From contig NZ_AYYQ01000003.1 in the NCBI RefSeq assembly GCF_001435995.1, positions 1 through 64,000 on the forward strand: a stretch of 64,000 nucleotides of DNA. The letters run 5' to 3'. Of this stretch, positions 8,985-17,914 are shown in pieces. How positions within the stretch are numbered: position 1 is the stretch's first letter; the number at the start of each line of letters is the position of its first letter. The translations under genes and the position numbers were made by a program. This stretch comes from Apilactobacillus ozensis DSM 23829 = JCM 17196 (lineage in GTDB: Bacteria > Bacillota > Bacilli > Lactobacillales > Lactobacillaceae). The notes beneath the pieces were generated by a model. The model did no database searches, was not told where the DNA came from, and saw only the letters and a list, made by a program, of their open reading frames with translations.

Positions 8985-9165
8985 AAATACCTTAAAAGCA
9001 CCCCGTAGAAAACTACGACAGTTACCAGTCTATTAAACTGGTCCCCAATAATAAATTAAATAAGTAATTCATTACTTCGGCAAAATACCCTTTTTAACTA
9101 AATCACAGTTGCTTAATCAACTCAATAGCTATACTAATGTATTTTGCGCCTCTTCCTTAGATATA
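8985..9165 (-). promoter_or_regulatory. Lysine riboswitch (L-box)
   Basis: Read on the minus strand, the conserved lysine aptamer blocks appear in order: GGAAGAGGCGC, AAAAAGGGTATTTTGCCGAAG, TTGGGGACCAG, AACTGTCGTAG and CTACGGGGTGCTT closing the core. The five-helix layout with long P2 and P3 arms fits L-box RNAs. A terminator lies just downstream, so lysine binding should cause premature termination of the permease transcript. Confidence 0.92.
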
Positions 9166-9209
9166 TTTGATTATTTTAATAATACAATAACATTTTATAT
9201 TATGCAAAC

Positions 9210-9241
9210 TAAAAAAGATGCCTTTTAGGCATCTTTTTTAG
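9210..9241 (-). terminator. Terminator after the acetoin reductase gene
   Basis: TAAAAAAGATGCC and GGCATCTTTTTTA form a symmetric hairpin just downstream of the minus-strand stop. It lies beyond the 5' end of the L-box leader. Confidence 0.85.
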
Positions 9242-9247
9242 TATTTT

Positions 9248-10042
<795 letters not shown>

Positions 10043-10161
10043 TTATTCATAAATAAATTTACACTAAAAACGGTTAAAATGTAAGTGGTTTTCAATAATT
10101 TTTTTCTAATTTTTATTATAAATTGAATTTTAGAAATTTAAATTTAATCTTATTATAAATA

Positions 10162-11136
10162 TTATCTAACTACAACTGCATAACGATTATATTGGTCATA
10201 TACTTGTTGAAATCTGGATGTGCTTACCCAGAAAATTTTATTACCATCTCCAGCGTATTTATAAGGGTCAGCAACTAAAAATTGCCCATATCTATATCCA
10301 ACAATTGTTAACATATGGCCCGTGGCTTTACCACGCATATTTCTTGATCCAGCAAAGGCCACTGCATTTCCCCTTTTAACTTCCTTAATGATTTGGTCTT
10401 TGTGGTAACTAGAAATGTTAGCGGTATTGGAATTATACTGTTTGCCATATCTAGTTAAAGGAGCCGGCAATATAGTCCATGAAACGTTGGTAGCGTTATG
10501 TTTGTATGGATTACCGCGAAAACCCTTATGAATATTAGAACTTCTAGGCATTCGATCGATAAAAGTACGTGTACTCAAATTATTAGCACTACCTTTAACT
10601 GATAACGCCATTTTTAGACTAATCGCCTCACAGGCATTTGGTGCGAGGGTTGGATACAATTGACTAGAATAAGTGTATGGTAAAACATAAGTTGATATGC
10701 TCTTTAAAGCCTTAGCGTTTATCCAACCATAAACGTGTCCTTTGCGACTAATTTGGTAATATGTTTCCTTATTTGAAACGGCTTTTTGATTTAGTTGTAC
10801 GGATAATCCGTTAATTCTATTAGTGCTACCTAAGTATTTAGCTCCTGGCTTATATGGTTCTGCCCATAGATACGAAGTTCCATTAGCTATTTTCATCATA
10901 TATTTATCCCTAGCAGAAGTTACATCATACTTATATTGGTCAGCATTATTTTCGTCGCTATTATTATTTTCTCCATTATCATTGTTGTTTTCACTATTGC
11001 TATTAGTGTTATTTTGATTGTTTTCAACACTAACTCCGTTGATAGAATCAGCATAAGCTTTATTATACTTAATAGCGGATGTAAAGATGCCTAAACCCAT
11101 TAAAGATAAAGTTGCTAAATATACTGTTTTTTTCAT
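10162..11136 (-). CDS. Secreted C39-like peptidase with SH3/GW-type domain
   Basis: This extracellular protein is probably associated with the cell surface. A signal peptide (MKKTVYLATLSLMG... to AYA) leads to an Asn/Glu/Asp-rich linker, then a GW/SH3-like repeat (SYLWAEPYKPGAKYLG ... GHVYGWINAKAL). The C-terminal papain-like C39_2 domain has a probable catalytic Cys in PNACEAISLKMAL, His in GHMLTIVGY and Asp in VADPY. The ATG at 11136 is chosen because it begins a clean signal peptide, though the ribosome site (AAGAAG) is weak; ATG 11148 and TTG 11181 are alternatives. Substrate unknown; surface or peptidoglycan-peptide cleavage is plausible. Confidence 0.75.
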   Translation of the reverse strand: MKKTVYLATLSLMGLGIFTSAIKYNKAYADSINGVSVENNQNNTNSNSENNNDNGENNNSDENNADQYKYDVTSARDKYMMKIANGTSYLWAEPYKPGAKYLGSTNRINGLSVQLNQKAVSNKETYYQISRKGHVYGWINAKALKSISTYVLPYTYSSQLYPTLAPNACEAISLKMALSVKGSANNLSTRTFIDRMPRSSNIHKGFRGNPYKHNATNVSWTILPAPLTRYGKQYNSNTANISSYHKDQIIKEVKRGNAVAFAGSRNMRGKATGHMLTIVGYRYGQFLVADPYKYAGDGNKIFWVSTSRFQQVYDQYNRYAVVVR

Positions 11137-11316
11137 TTTAAAATCCATCTTCTTATTTTTATTTTGAGTAAATAATATCAACTAAATTTAACAAACGTAT
11201 AACATAAAGATTAACTTTTATGAATATAATGTTACACCTTTAGGCCAATTGTTTGAATATTAACCGTTGAAATAGTAGTTTATAGACGTAATAAATAAAA
11301 GATAAGAGGTTAAAAA

Positions 11317-12657
11317 ATGGCTGATAAATATAATTATGATGTTTTATACATTGGAGCCGGACATGGTACCTTCGATGGTGCAATGCCTCTAGCACAAAAG
11401 GGATTCAAAGTTGGTGTTATTGAAGCTGATAAAGTTGGTGGAACTTGTCCTAACTGGGGTTGCAACGCCAAAATAGCCCTAGATACACCTATAAAAATTT
11501 ATGAACAACAAAAACAAATGAGTAACATTTTAGAAGGAAATCTAAAAATTAACTGGAGAAATAACGTTGAAAATAAACGTAAAACAATTAATTCACTACC
11601 TTCAGCTATTGAAAGCGGTATGAAATCAATGGGAATTGATGTAATAAAAGGATGGGGTAAACTTGTCGACAAAAATACTGTAAGCGTCGACGACAGAAAA
11701 ATCACGTCAAAAAACATCGTAATTGCTACTGGTTTAAGACCAAATAAATTAGACATTCCTGGTACTGATTTAAGCCATGATAGTAAAGAATTTATGGACT
11801 TAGACGAAATGCCTAACAATATCGCTATCATTGGTTCTGGATATATTGCAATGGAATTTGCTACGATTGCTAACGCCGTTGGTGCAAATGTTACTGTATT
11901 TATGCATAGTGATCGCATTTTGAGACAATTCTACCAACCTTATACTGAGATATTAATGAAATCACTAGAAAATAAAGGCATTAAATTCATTAAATCAGCT
12001 AATGTAGCTAGTTTCAGCAAAGAAAACGACAAATTTGTTGTCGAATATGGTGATAATGAAAAATTTGAAACTGACTGGATTTTAGATGCAGCTGGCCGCA
12101 TTCCAAACGTTGAAAATATCGGATTGGAAGATGTTGGGGTGGATTTTGACAAAAAAGGTATCAAAGTTGATAACTACTTAAGAACCTCAGTAGACAACAT
12201 ATATGCTTCCGGTGACGTTGCTGATGCTGGGCAACCTAAGCTAACTCCAACTGCTGTATTTCAATCAACTTATTTAATGAAATTATTTGCTAAACTAACT
12301 GATAAACCAATTGATTATCCAAGTATTCCATCAGTCGCATTTACTATGCCACGTATTGGTCAAGTTGGGGTTAGTGTAGACGAAGCTAAGAGTAATCCCG
12401 ATAAATATGACATCAAAGAAAATAATTTAACTGATTCTGATTGGTATCGAATTATGACAAATGATAAAATTGCTCAAAATAATTATATTTACAATAAAGA
12501 ACATCAACTAGTTGGCTTTACCGAAATTAGTAATGAGGCTGATAATGCTGTAGACTCGTTATTACCAATTATTGATTTAAAGTTAAATAAAGACCAAATG
12601 GGCCAGATAGTTCAATTGTTCCCATCCATCACTAGTGATACTTGGGGTAATATGTAA
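11317..12657 (+). CDS. FAD-dependent pyridine nucleotide-disulfide oxidoreductase (GR/LPD-like)
   Basis: This flavoenzyme has the glutathione reductase/dihydrolipoamide dehydrogenase fold. The 446-aa protein has an FAD-binding IGAGHGTFDGA, the redox-active disulfide GGTCPNWGCNAK (about 43-52), an NAD(P) motif IGSGYIAMEFA and a second FAD motif IYASGDVAD. The C-terminal dimerisation domain reads LFPSITSDTWGNM where canonical enzymes have the catalytic His-Pro...Glu, so the usual acid/base dyad is missing. A single-gene unit ending in a perfect hairpin. Substrate unknown; it is not next to pyruvate-dehydrogenase genes, so it is unlikely to be the E3 subunit. Confidence 0.85.
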   Translation: MADKYNYDVLYIGAGHGTFDGAMPLAQKGFKVGVIEADKVGGTCPNWGCNAKIALDTPIKIYEQQKQMSNILEGNLKINWRNNVENKRKTINSLPSAIESGMKSMGIDVIKGWGKLVDKNTVSVDDRKITSKNIVIATGLRPNKLDIPGTDLSHDSKEFMDLDEMPNNIAIIGSGYIAMEFATIANAVGANVTVFMHSDRILRQFYQPYTEILMKSLENKGIKFIKSANVASFSKENDKFVVEYGDNEKFETDWILDAAGRIPNVENIGLEDVGVDFDKKGIKVDNYLRTSVDNIYASGDVADAGQPKLTPTAVFQSTYLMKLFAKLTDKPIDYPSIPSVAFTMPRIGQVGVSVDEAKSNPDKYDIKENNLTDSDWYRIMTNDKIAQNNYIYNKEHQLVGFTEISNEADNAVDSLLPIIDLKLNKDQMGQIVQLFPSITSDTWGNM

Positions 12658-12671
12658 CAACCTAATAACCT

Positions 12672-12708
12672 AAAAAAGATTAATCCATAGCGATTAATCT
12701 TTTTTTGT
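12672..12708 (+). terminator. Intrinsic terminator
   Basis: AAAAAAGATTAATC and GATTAATCTTTTTTT form a perfect 14-bp stem with a six-base loop. Confidence 0.92.
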
Positions 12709-12782
12709 TTCACGTATGTATTGTAAATCTATAATAACTCTATTAGTATGTTAAGTATAAATTATCAGGGAGGATTTATATT

Positions 12783-13448
12783 ATGAGTAGATTTGATCTT
12801 AAGAAAAAAGCAGATCGAATTTTAATGACTAACTTTAAGTATTTCTTTTTAATGTTTTTACCATATTATATTTTATCAATTATTTCTGGGGTAACATACC
12901 AAAATTCATCAGAAATAAGTATAGACGGAAGTAATCACATAAAAGTAACACATAATTGGGGAATGTTAGGTTCAACTACTATATTTTCAATAGTAGCTGG
13001 ACTATTAATGACTGGAATTATGTTTGTATGTATTGACCATATACGTAATAAGGCTGAATATAACAAACCTTTTTTGCATTCTGTAACTATAATTAATAAT
13101 GGTAAATATTTCTGGGGAACAATATTTATATATATATTATCTTATATAATGATATGCTTATGGACATTGTTACTAATAATTCCAGGAATAATAAAAGGAT
13201 TAGCATATTCTCAAGCATTTTATATATATAGAGATGCCGTCGATAAAGGTGAACACATATCATACATGGATGCTATCACAAAAAGTCGTCAGCTTATGGA
13301 CGGACATAAGTGGGAATTCTTCGTTCTTCAATTAAGTTTCATCGGTTGGTTCTTGTTAGTAGGAATTACATTTGGACTAGCTGGTATTTATGTAATACCT
13401 TACTATCGTTTAACTATAGCTAACTTCTATGATAGTTTGTTAGATTAA
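12783..13448 (+). CDS. DUF975 family integral membrane protein
   Basis: This is a 221-aa multipass membrane protein of unknown function. It opens with a charged FDLKKKADRILMTNFKYFFL segment, then has hydrophobic segments at about 20-40, 60-85, 105-135 and 175-212. The Gly/Pro-rich LLIIPGIIKGLAYSQAFYIY and DAITKSRQLMDGHKWEFF stretches are characteristic of DUF975. GGGAGG precedes the ATG. It is a single-gene unit ending in a bidirectional terminator shared with the convergent gene. Confidence 0.8.
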   Translation: MSRFDLKKKADRILMTNFKYFFLMFLPYYILSIISGVTYQNSSEISIDGSNHIKVTHNWGMLGSTTIFSIVAGLLMTGIMFVCIDHIRNKAEYNKPFLHSVTIINNGKYFWGTIFIYILSYIMICLWTLLLIIPGIIKGLAYSQAFYIYRDAVDKGEHISYMDAITKSRQLMDGHKWEFFVLQLSFIGWFLLVGITFGLAGIYVIPYYRLTIANFYDSLLD

Positions 13449-13466
13449 GAAAATAAGTACTATTTA

Positions 13467-13508
13467 AAAAAATAGGTTATGAAGTAAACCTCCATAACCT
13501 ATTTTTTA
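13467..13508. terminator. Bidirectional terminator between convergent genes
   Basis: AAAAAAATAGGTTATG and CATAACCTATTTTTT form a long stem with runs on both sides. It reaches the stop codon of the minus-strand gene. Confidence 0.88.
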
Positions 13509-13730
13509 GTGTCTGAACAAGTAAATCATTGCAAATCCAATCACCGCAATGATACTTCCCCAGAAAAATTGAGCAATCATACTACGATCACCTAACATGT
13601 ATCTAATCAAAGGAATCTTTTTACCTACACCAAATATACATACTCCTAGAACAGCCAATACAAATCCAACGACTGCTAGTGGTCCATTTTGATGCCACAT
13701 TTGTGAAAACTCATTTAATATTTCATTCAA
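13506..13730 (-). CDS. Small membrane protein, function unknown
   Basis: This is a 74-aa protein with two hydrophobic helices (about 17-36 and 51-71), separated by a basic loop (GKKIPLIRYMLGDRS). A GAGGTG ribosome site precedes the ATG. I do not recognise a named family. It is followed by a terminator, and the upstream usp gene has its own terminator, so it is probably transcribed alone. Confidence 0.7.
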   Translation of the reverse strand: MNEILNEFSQMWHQNGPLAVVGFVLAVLGVCIFGVGKKIPLIRYMLGDRSMIAQFFWGSIIAVIGFAMIYLFRH

Positions 13731-13760
13731 TTATAATTCACCTCATATTTAATAATACTA

Positions 13761-13797
13761 AAAAAACACTCAATAGCTATAGTATTGAGTGCTTTTT
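13761..13797 (-). terminator. Terminator after uspA-like gene
   Basis: AAAAAGCACTCAATA pairs with TATTGAGTGTTTTTT (minus-strand reading) and ends in a T-run. Confidence 0.85.
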
Positions 13798-13810
13798 ATA
13801 AATAATTTTA

Positions 13811-14242
13811 CTATCTAATTACCATTACAGAGATAGGTGCATACTTAGCCATGTAAGCTGCTTGACTACCAAAGTGTTTGGCAATTCCTTTTTTAGATTC
13901 AGAACCAATAATTAGTAAATCCGGTTCAACATGAGGAATAACATCTTTAACAATTGTTTCTCCAGCTTCACCTTCAGAAACAATCACATTAACTTCTTTA
14001 ACTCCAGCTTCTTGAGCTTGTTTTTGATAATCTAAAACGTGTTGTTCTAATTCAGAACGTTCACCGTGAATATAATCCTTAGTTAAAGCTTGATAGATGT
14101 TCATATCTTCATCTTCTAGCACTGAAACGATAGTTAATGAAGCTTCATCTTTTTTAGCACGTTCAATGGCGTACTTAAAAGCTAAAATAGCATCGTCTGA
14201 GTCATCAACTGCTACTAAAATTTTTTTGAAGTCATCATTCAT
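13811..14242 (-). CDS. Universal stress protein, UspA family
   Basis: This is a 143-aa nucleotide-binding stress protein. The start KKILVAVDDSDDAILAFKYA and the C-terminal IIGSESKKGIAKHFGSQAAYMAKYAPISVMVIR contain the Asp and the G-x-S/G-x9-G-[S/T]-type ATP-binding loop in variant form. It lies 32 bases behind mntH on the same strand with no terminator between, so the two are probably co-transcribed. This mntH-usp pairing fits a link between manganese supply and oxidative or acid stress in lactic acid bacteria. Confidence 0.9.
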   Translation of the reverse strand: MNDDFKKILVAVDDSDDAILAFKYAIERAKKDEASLTIVSVLEDEDMNIYQALTKDYIHGERSELEQHVLDYQKQAQEAGVKEVNVIVSEGEAGETIVKDVIPHVEPDLLIIGSESKKGIAKHFGSQAAYMAKYAPISVMVIR

Positions 14243-14274
14243 ATTAAAGCCTTCTATCTTTTATATAATTTAAA

Positions 14275-15849
14275 CTAATCTTTATTAGCTTGCTTTTGAG
14301 CGTAACGCTTATTTCCGCGATGCAATTCTACTAAAGTCCATACAAGTAATGCTAAGATTAAAACATCAATTACATAAGCAATAATAGTACCAGCATGTTG
14401 TTGACCAGCAGTTGGGTTATCACCAAAGAATCCAATAATGGAATCTGGCATATTTAACAAGTTTAGGAATGTCAAAGCTATAACTGATAACCATCCACAA
14501 ACTTTTACCCAAGTACTATTCTTAAATCTTTCACCCATTTCAACTTTACTATTAGTCATCATTAGTAATGGCAACATTGAGAATGGTAAAGCAAATGCTA
14601 AGAATACTTGTGAATTTTCAATTAAATCATTAATTGCGGCATGTTGAGCTAGTTCAGATTCTTTCGCAGTCATTGCCACACAAATAAGCACTGGAATAAC
14701 TGAAATCAAACGAGTTATTAAACGACGCATCCATAGAGGCATCTTCATGTGAACGAAACCTTCCATGATAACTTGACCAGTTAAAGTACCGGTAATGGTA
14801 GAGTTTTGTCCTGAAGCTAACAATGCAACTGCAAATAAAGTGGAAAGTACACCAGACTTAGCAACCCCAATTAAAATTGGGTTTGATAACATCTTAGTGT
14901 TATTTAAAGCATCAAATAATCCAAAGAATGATGTATCTTGAACGGCACCAGATTTGAATACCGCTACACCCATAATTAATAGTAATGAGTTTACAAAGAA
15001 AGCAAATGTTAATTGAATATTTGAATCCCAAGTAGTAAATCTAATTGTTCTAGCAACGTCTTCTTCATCTTTATGATCAATTGATCTAGTTTGAGAAACT
15101 GCAGAATGTAGGTATAAATTATGTGGCATAACAGTAGCACCAATAATTCCTAAAGCACCACTTAATGGAGTCATACCTGCAACTTCTTCTGAGCCTGAGA
15201 ACGTACGTGGAAGTGGCATTAATCCAGCAAATGCACCACCCCAGTCTGGTTTAGATAGGACAACTTGATATACGAATACCAACAAAATAACCAAAATTAA
15301 ACAAACAACGATTGCTTCAATTTTTCTAAAACCAATCTTAGTTAATAATAGCAATACCAAAACATCTAGAACTGTAACAAAAACTGCTACAACTAAAGGT
15401 ATATCGAATAATAAATAAAGCGCAATCGCAGCACCAATAACTTCAGCAATATCAGTCGCCATAATTGCTAGCTCGGTCATAATCCATAAAACGATTCCTA
15501 AGGTCTTACTGGTTCTGGCACGGATAGCTTGTGCTAAATCCATCTGACTCACGATTCCAAGTTTAGCCGCCATGTATTGTAGTAGCATCGCAATCAAACT
15601 TGAAATTAAGATGACAGACATCAATAGATAACCAAAGTTTTGACCACCAGTAATTGAAGTAGCCCAGTTACCTGGATCCATATAACCAACGGCAACTAAT
15701 GCTCCAGGTCCAGAGTACGCAAATAATGTTTTCCAGAATCCCCAGTTTTTAGGAACATCAATCTTCCCGTTAATTTCTTCAAGGGAAGGTCCATTAGCAT
15801 AATGGATTAAGCCTTGCTTTTTGTGTTGAGAACTTACTTTTTCACTCAT
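14275..15849 (-). CDS. mntH: Divalent metal:proton symporter, NRAMP family (manganese uptake)
   Basis: MntH imports Mn2+ (and some Fe2+) with protons. Lactobacilli accumulate manganese as an antioxidant, so it is central for them. The 524-aa protein has about 11 membrane segments. The TM1 metal-binding signature GPGALVAVGYMDPGNWATS and the TM6 signature MPHNLYLHS are both intact. The start at 15849 has AAAGGTGG ten bases upstream; a longer reading frame from 15888 has no ribosome site. A promoter with a candidate DtxR/MntR-type palindrome lies upstream, and a usp gene follows. Confidence 0.95.
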   Translation of the reverse strand: MSEKVSSQHKKQGLIHYANGPSLEEINGKIDVPKNWGFWKTLFAYSGPGALVAVGYMDPGNWATSITGGQNFGYLLMSVILISSLIAMLLQYMAAKLGIVSQMDLAQAIRARTSKTLGIVLWIMTELAIMATDIAEVIGAAIALYLLFDIPLVVAVFVTVLDVLVLLLLTKIGFRKIEAIVVCLILVILLVFVYQVVLSKPDWGGAFAGLMPLPRTFSGSEEVAGMTPLSGALGIIGATVMPHNLYLHSAVSQTRSIDHKDEEDVARTIRFTTWDSNIQLTFAFFVNSLLLIMGVAVFKSGAVQDTSFFGLFDALNNTKMLSNPILIGVAKSGVLSTLFAVALLASGQNSTITGTLTGQVIMEGFVHMKMPLWMRRLITRLISVIPVLICVAMTAKESELAQHAAINDLIENSQVFLAFALPFSMLPLLMMTNSKVEMGERFKNSTWVKVCGWLSVIALTFLNLLNMPDSIIGFFGDNPTAGQQHAGTIIAYVIDVLILALLVWTLVELHRGNKRYAQKQANKD

Positions 15850-15890
15850 ATTAGTAGTTCCACCTTTCTGTAAATTAAGCAACAACACAC

Positions 15891-15919
15891 ATTGTACAAT
15901 ATTATTAAAAAAGTTTAAA
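15891..15919 (-). promoter_or_regulatory. mntH promoter
   Basis: On the minus strand, TTTAAA (15914-15919) and TACAAT (15891-15896) are 17 bases apart, about 40 bases before the start codon. Confidence 0.5.
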
Positions 15920-15925
15920 GTTTTT

Positions 15926-15941
15926 TTTAGGCATTACTAAA
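15926..15941. promoter_or_regulatory. Candidate MntR (DtxR-family) operator
   Basis: The palindrome TTTAG-n6-CTAAA lies immediately upstream of the mntH -35 box, inside a larger AAGTTTA...TAAACTT inverted repeat (15911-15944). DtxR-family regulators bind similar TTAG...CTAA dyads, so manganese-responsive control is plausible. No experimental consensus for this genus is known to me. Confidence 0.4.
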
Positions 15942-16131
15942 CTTTTTTTATCCACTTATTAAATATAATCATTATACATACTGTAAAGTAGCCTTTTGAT
16001 AATGAGTAATTTATTTTAACAAAAAAATCGAAAAGTAAAATAATCGGTAAATTTACTTGTTAAATGTACAATAATACCTTTGTATTAAAGTTTAATTTGA
16101 GTTTTGAGCAAAACACGAACTTTTTTTCTAT

Positions 16132-16160
16132 TTGACAAAATAATGTTTATGTTTGATAAT
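16132..16160 (+). promoter_or_regulatory. Adenine deaminase promoter
   Basis: TTGACA (16132-16137), 17 bases, GATAAT (16155-16160) is a near-consensus sigma-A promoter. Just upstream, ACACGAACTTT resembles one half of a PurR box; the mate half is not visible. The rest of the 15.85-16.2 kb intergenic gap shows nothing else beyond the mntH promoter. Confidence 0.7.
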
Positions 16161-16195
16161 AGTCGATAATTTTATACTTAAGAATTGGAGCTATT

Positions 16196-17872
16196 ATGAT
16201 GGAAAAAGTCGATTTATGCATTACTAACGGTAACGTTTTAAATGTTTTTACCCGTTCATTTGAAAAAAACACTTTATGGATTAAGAATGGAAAAATTGTT
16301 GCTACCGGAAATCAATTTAATACAATCCAAGCTAAAACTATTATTAACGCTAGTGATAAATACATAGTTCCAGGATTTATCGATTCACACGTCCACATTG
16401 AAAGTTCGCTAGTCGCTCCATCCGAATTAGCTAAAGTAATTTTACCAATGGGAACTACCTCAATTTTTACTGACCCACATGAAATTGCTAATGTATCTGG
16501 AGTTGATGGTATTAAATATATGATTGAAGATGCCAGACAAACTCCATTAGATGTCTTTGTAATGTTACCATCTTCAGTTCCTTGTACCCCATTTGAAGAT
16601 AATGGTGCTACTCTTAAAGCTAAAGACTTACACCCACTTTATAAATTTCCTGAAGTTAAGGGCTTAGCTGAAGTTATGGATTATCCAGCGGTTGAAAAAA
16701 GAGATACCGATATAATGGAAAAAATTAATGATGCTTTAAACCATCATTTACAAGTTGATGGACATGGTGCCGGCATGAACAGAGAACAGCTGGACGTCTA
16801 CCGCCAAGCAGAAATTAGTACCGATCATGAATGTACAGACTTACAGGGAATTAATGATCGTTTGGCTGAAGGCTTTAAAGTATTCTTGAGAGAAGGCACC
16901 GTTGAAAGAGATTTACAAAACACGATTCAAATTGTGAATGAAGGTAATGCGCAACGTTTCTCATTTTGTACCGACGACAAATTTATAAACACTATAATTG
17001 AAGAAGGTGGCATTAATTTTGCGATTAAGCTAGCCATCCAATACGGTGTTAAACCTGAAACAGCTTACACCATGGCTAGTTACAATGCAGCTATGGCACA
17101 TAAAATTGACGATTTAGGGGCTTTGTCAACTGGTTACAAAGCTGACTTAGTATTTATAAATAACCCGAAAGCCGTTGATGTTAATAAGGTTATGAAAGAT
17201 GGAAAGTTCATTCAAGAAAATGATTTTGAAACTAAAACTTTAAACTTTCAAAGCAATACTATGAATCATCATTTTACTAAAGCAGATTTGAAACTTGAAT
17301 TAAGCAACGACGAATGTAACGTTATTGGTATTTGTCCTAATCATATCGAAACTAAACATTTAATAAAAAAAGTTCCTATTGAAAACGGTGAGTTCAAAGC
17401 TGACCTTAAAAATGATGTTTTAAAGATGGTAGATGTAGAAAGACATCACAACTCGGGAACTTACGGATTAGCTTTAGTAAGTGGTTTTAAATTAAATGAA
17501 GGGGCAGTTGCTACAACTGTGGCGCATGATTCACACAATTTACTAGCATTTGGAACTAGTGATGATGCAATCTATCGAGCAATTGAAGAAGTTACTAAAG
17601 TTGGTGGTGGCATTTCTGTTGTCGATGACGAAAAAACACTTGCCACAATGCCCTTAAAAATTGCTGGCCTAATGTCTGATAAATCCTGGCAAAAAGCTAG
17701 TGAAGATTTATCTGCCATTACCAATGCTTATAAAAAAATAAGCAATGATATTGATTTTAACCCATTCATCACCCTATCATTTTTAAGTTTACCGGTAATT
17801 CCTACGATTAAATTAACCAACCGTGGATTATATGATTTTGAACAACAAAAATTTATCAATATTGCAAGATAA
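16196..17872 (+). CDS. ade: Adenine deaminase
   Basis: This enzyme hydrolyses adenine to hypoxanthine and ammonia in purine salvage. The 558-aa amidohydrolase has the metal-binding GFIDSHVHIESS (about 61-72), DPHEIANVSG, VDGHGAGM and the late TDDK motif. A C-terminal AdeC domain (TVAHDSHNLLAFG) follows. The length is normal. Two consecutive ATGs are possible; GGAG is better spaced for the second (16199). It has a near-consensus promoter and a terminator, so it is monocistronic. Confidence 0.95.
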   Translation: MMEKVDLCITNGNVLNVFTRSFEKNTLWIKNGKIVATGNQFNTIQAKTIINASDKYIVPGFIDSHVHIESSLVAPSELAKVILPMGTTSIFTDPHEIANVSGVDGIKYMIEDARQTPLDVFVMLPSSVPCTPFEDNGATLKAKDLHPLYKFPEVKGLAEVMDYPAVEKRDTDIMEKINDALNHHLQVDGHGAGMNREQLDVYRQAEISTDHECTDLQGINDRLAEGFKVFLREGTVERDLQNTIQIVNEGNAQRFSFCTDDKFINTIIEEGGINFAIKLAIQYGVKPETAYTMASYNAAMAHKIDDLGALSTGYKADLVFINNPKAVDVNKVMKDGKFIQENDFETKTLNFQSNTMNHHFTKADLKLELSNDECNVIGICPNHIETKHLIKKVPIENGEFKADLKNDVLKMVDVERHHNSGTYGLALVSGFKLNEGAVATTVAHDSHNLLAFGTSDDAIYRAIEEVTKVGGGISVVDDEKTLATMPLKIAGLMSDKSWQKASEDLSAITNAYKKISNDIDFNPFITLSFLSLPVIPTIKLTNRGLYDFEQQKFINIAR

Positions 17873-17910
17873 AAAAATACACATTATCGATTTAGATAAT
17901 GTGATTTTTA
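17872..17910. terminator. Bidirectional terminator between ade and the TSUP gene
   Basis: CACATTATC and GATAATGTG enclose a six-base loop, with A-run and T-run flanks. Confidence 0.85.
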
Positions 17911-17914
17911 TTTT

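Noticed and set aside
12706-12721. TGTTTCACGTATGTAT resembling parS
   Set aside because: Only the left half matches; the right half differs at most positions, and it follows a terminator T-run.
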